Shown here: positions 6,862 through 7,626 of the stretch, piece after piece
Layout of the letters: each line of letters begins with the position of its first letter
How positions within the stretch are numbered: the first letter of the stretch is position 1
Assembly (NCBI GenBank): GCA_019242065.1
Contig: JAFAWJ010000424.1
Location: 1-7,626, forward strand
Direction: 5' to 3'
Length of the DNA stretch: 7,626 bases
Origin: Chloroflexota bacterium
Lineage (GTDB): Bacteria > Chloroflexota > UBA6077 > CF-72
Notes under the pieces: generated by a model
Seen by the model: only the letters and a program-made list of their open reading frames with translations
Told to the model about the DNA's origin: nothing
Databases searched by the model: none
Position numbers and translations under genes: made by a program

Positions 6862-6883
6862 TAAGGGGAGCCAGCACCCCTTA
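6862..6883. repeat. Hairpin, 7-bp G/C-rich stem
   Basis: TAAGGGG and CCCCTTA form a perfect 7-base stem with an 8-base loop (AGCCAGCA). The downstream side lacks a T-run on the plus strand, and on the minus strand only a short TTATTG-like tail follows, so terminator function is uncertain. Confidence 0.45.
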
Positions 6884-7306
6884 CGAGCGGCCAGTGGGGC
6901 GATCACACTGAGCCCATGCCGACCACGCCGCAAACATCGGAACACGGTATCGCGAGACCGGTCCGCACCAGGTGTCCCGTTGCCGGTGCCCGGCGTCGAA
7001 CGCGGCTTCCGCACCATGGAGTCGCAGTCGGCACCGTTTGACGTGGTCCGCCCGGGTGGTGGTTGGCCGTCGGCGCGGCCAGGCGACCCGCGGACGGACT
7101 CCGCCACGTTCTGCTCATCGGAAACCGGCCCTGACGCATCATATTCCGTCCAACCCGCGTGACGTCCCTGACGAGATCTGGAAGGCCAAGTCTACCCCGG
7201 TAACGACATGGACCAGATTACGCGCTCCGAGACTGATCTGCTTGCCATTGCGTCGGGCAAAGCCACTTGCCGCGGCTAAGCAAACTGTACGGAACCACAA
7301 CCTGAT

Positions 7307-7312
7307 AAGGAG
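7307..7312 (+). promoter_or_regulatory. Ribosome-binding site of the last gene
   Basis: AAGGAG lies six bases before ATG 7319, close to the ideal sequence and spacing. It is the main reason for believing that the partial frame at the window's end is a real gene. Confidence 0.6.
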
Positions 7313-7318
7313 CGTCCC

Positions 7319-7626
7319 ATGAGTTTCGATTTTACGAAGTTCCCCTTTCCGGGCGTCGAGAGCCCGCACGCGCCATCCCTTACCGAGGGGATACAAGCCG
7401 ATCCTGTCGACAGCGGCTTTATCGTCGCTACGCTGAAAGGCGGGAAATCTCAGGGCCAGGTGGCCGCCATCGGAGCGTTCGCACAGGCGCTTCGCGCGAG
7501 CGATTCGGGGGCGGGCTTTCTGGACGTCACCGCGTACCGGCAGCTGCGAACCAACGAGTTCGGGGGCGCGATGCCGTTCGACCAGGCAATCTGTGACCGC
7601 ATCCTCGAGGACGTCGAATCACGCCG
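7319..7626 (+). CDS. Hypothetical protein, 3' end beyond the window
   Basis: An open frame begins at ATG 7319 behind a strong ribosome-binding site and stays open for 102 codons to the window edge. The protein begins MSFDFTKFPFPGVESPHAP and continues with a mixed, soluble-looking composition, including GGKSQGQVAAIGAFAQALRA and GFLDVTAYRQLRTNEFGG. There is no signal peptide or membrane segment in the visible part, and I do not recognise a family. Gly-Gly-Lys-Ser (residues 43-46) is not a full P-loop. Several early codons end in A or T, a little unlike the strongly G/C-ending genes upstream. It is separated from the catabolic group by over a kilobase of non-coding DNA, so a functional link is not implied. 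Confidence 0.65.
   Translation, partial: MSFDFTKFPFPGVESPHAPSLTEGIQADPVDSGFIVATLKGGKSQGQVAAIGAFAQALRASDSGAGFLDVTAYRQLRTNEFGGAMPFDQAICDRILEDVESR

Larger units (their letters stand above)
6539..7318. other. Long non-coding stretch with hairpins, no intact gene
   Basis: About 780 bases lie between the RCC1 relic and the last gene. Open frames here are short or have odd composition (rich in Arg, Pro, Trp, His), lack ribosome-binding sites and resemble no family I know. The first part (6663-6883) holds three inverted repeats listed separately. The second part (about 6884-7318) shows no repeat, tRNA or clear promoter, although the promoter of the gene at 7319 should lie there. The stretch could be decayed coding DNA, a structured RNA or plain spacer. 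Confidence 0.45.

Noticed and set aside
6242..6877. Minus-strand open frame of 211 codons in the non-coding region
   Set aside because: Unusual composition (His, Pro, Trp, Arg), no ribosome-binding site and no known family. It runs antisense to the RCC1 relic and through the hairpins.
7208..7279. Short frame starting MDQITRSETDLLAIASGK before the last gene
   Set aside because: Only 23 codons, no ribosome-binding site and no recognisable family.
7439..7453. GGKS in the last gene as a P-loop
   Set aside because: It lacks the full GxxxxGK[ST] pattern and the preceding strand context, so no nucleotide-binding role is claimed.

Overview
This high-GC window holds a small catabolic-looking gene group followed by a decayed, mostly non-coding stretch. 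The large substrate-binding protein carries a twin-arginine lipoprotein signal and an Ala/Gly/Pro/Thr-rich linker. Together with the high GC, this style suits a soil-type Chloroflexota bacterium (Thermomicrobia- or Ellin6529-like). An actinobacterium cannot be excluded, and no rRNA or other marker gene is present to settle it.

Layout. Bases 1-351 show no convincing gene. A secreted alpha/beta hydrolase (Abhydrolase_10 type) is on the minus strand at 352-1833. It is divergent from an IclR-family regulator at 1963-2790 on the plus strand. Downstream on the same strand are a phthalate-dioxygenase-type Rieske oxygenase (2923-4242) and, 40 nt later, a LplA/YtcQ-type ABC substrate-binding lipoprotein (4283-6058). 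Bases 6059-7318 hold no intact gene. They contain a broken RCC1-repeat relic (about 6252-6538) and a run of hairpins (6663-6883). A partial unknown gene with a good ribosome-binding site starts at 7319 and runs off the end.

How the genes may work together. The same short palindromic motif (core TTCAC-TAT-GTG) occurs twice between the hydrolase and iclR, and once between iclR and the oxygenase. The natural reading is that the regulator controls both flanking transcription units in response to an aromatic or aromatic-derived ligand. The exported hydrolase could release the compound, the lipoprotein could capture it, and the oxygenase could start its breakdown. That pathway is inference. The oxygenase's reductase partner and any ABC permease or ATPase are absent from the window.

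Most promising leads: the shared operator motif around iclR, the RCC1 relic split over three frames, and the structured non-coding segment before the last gene.
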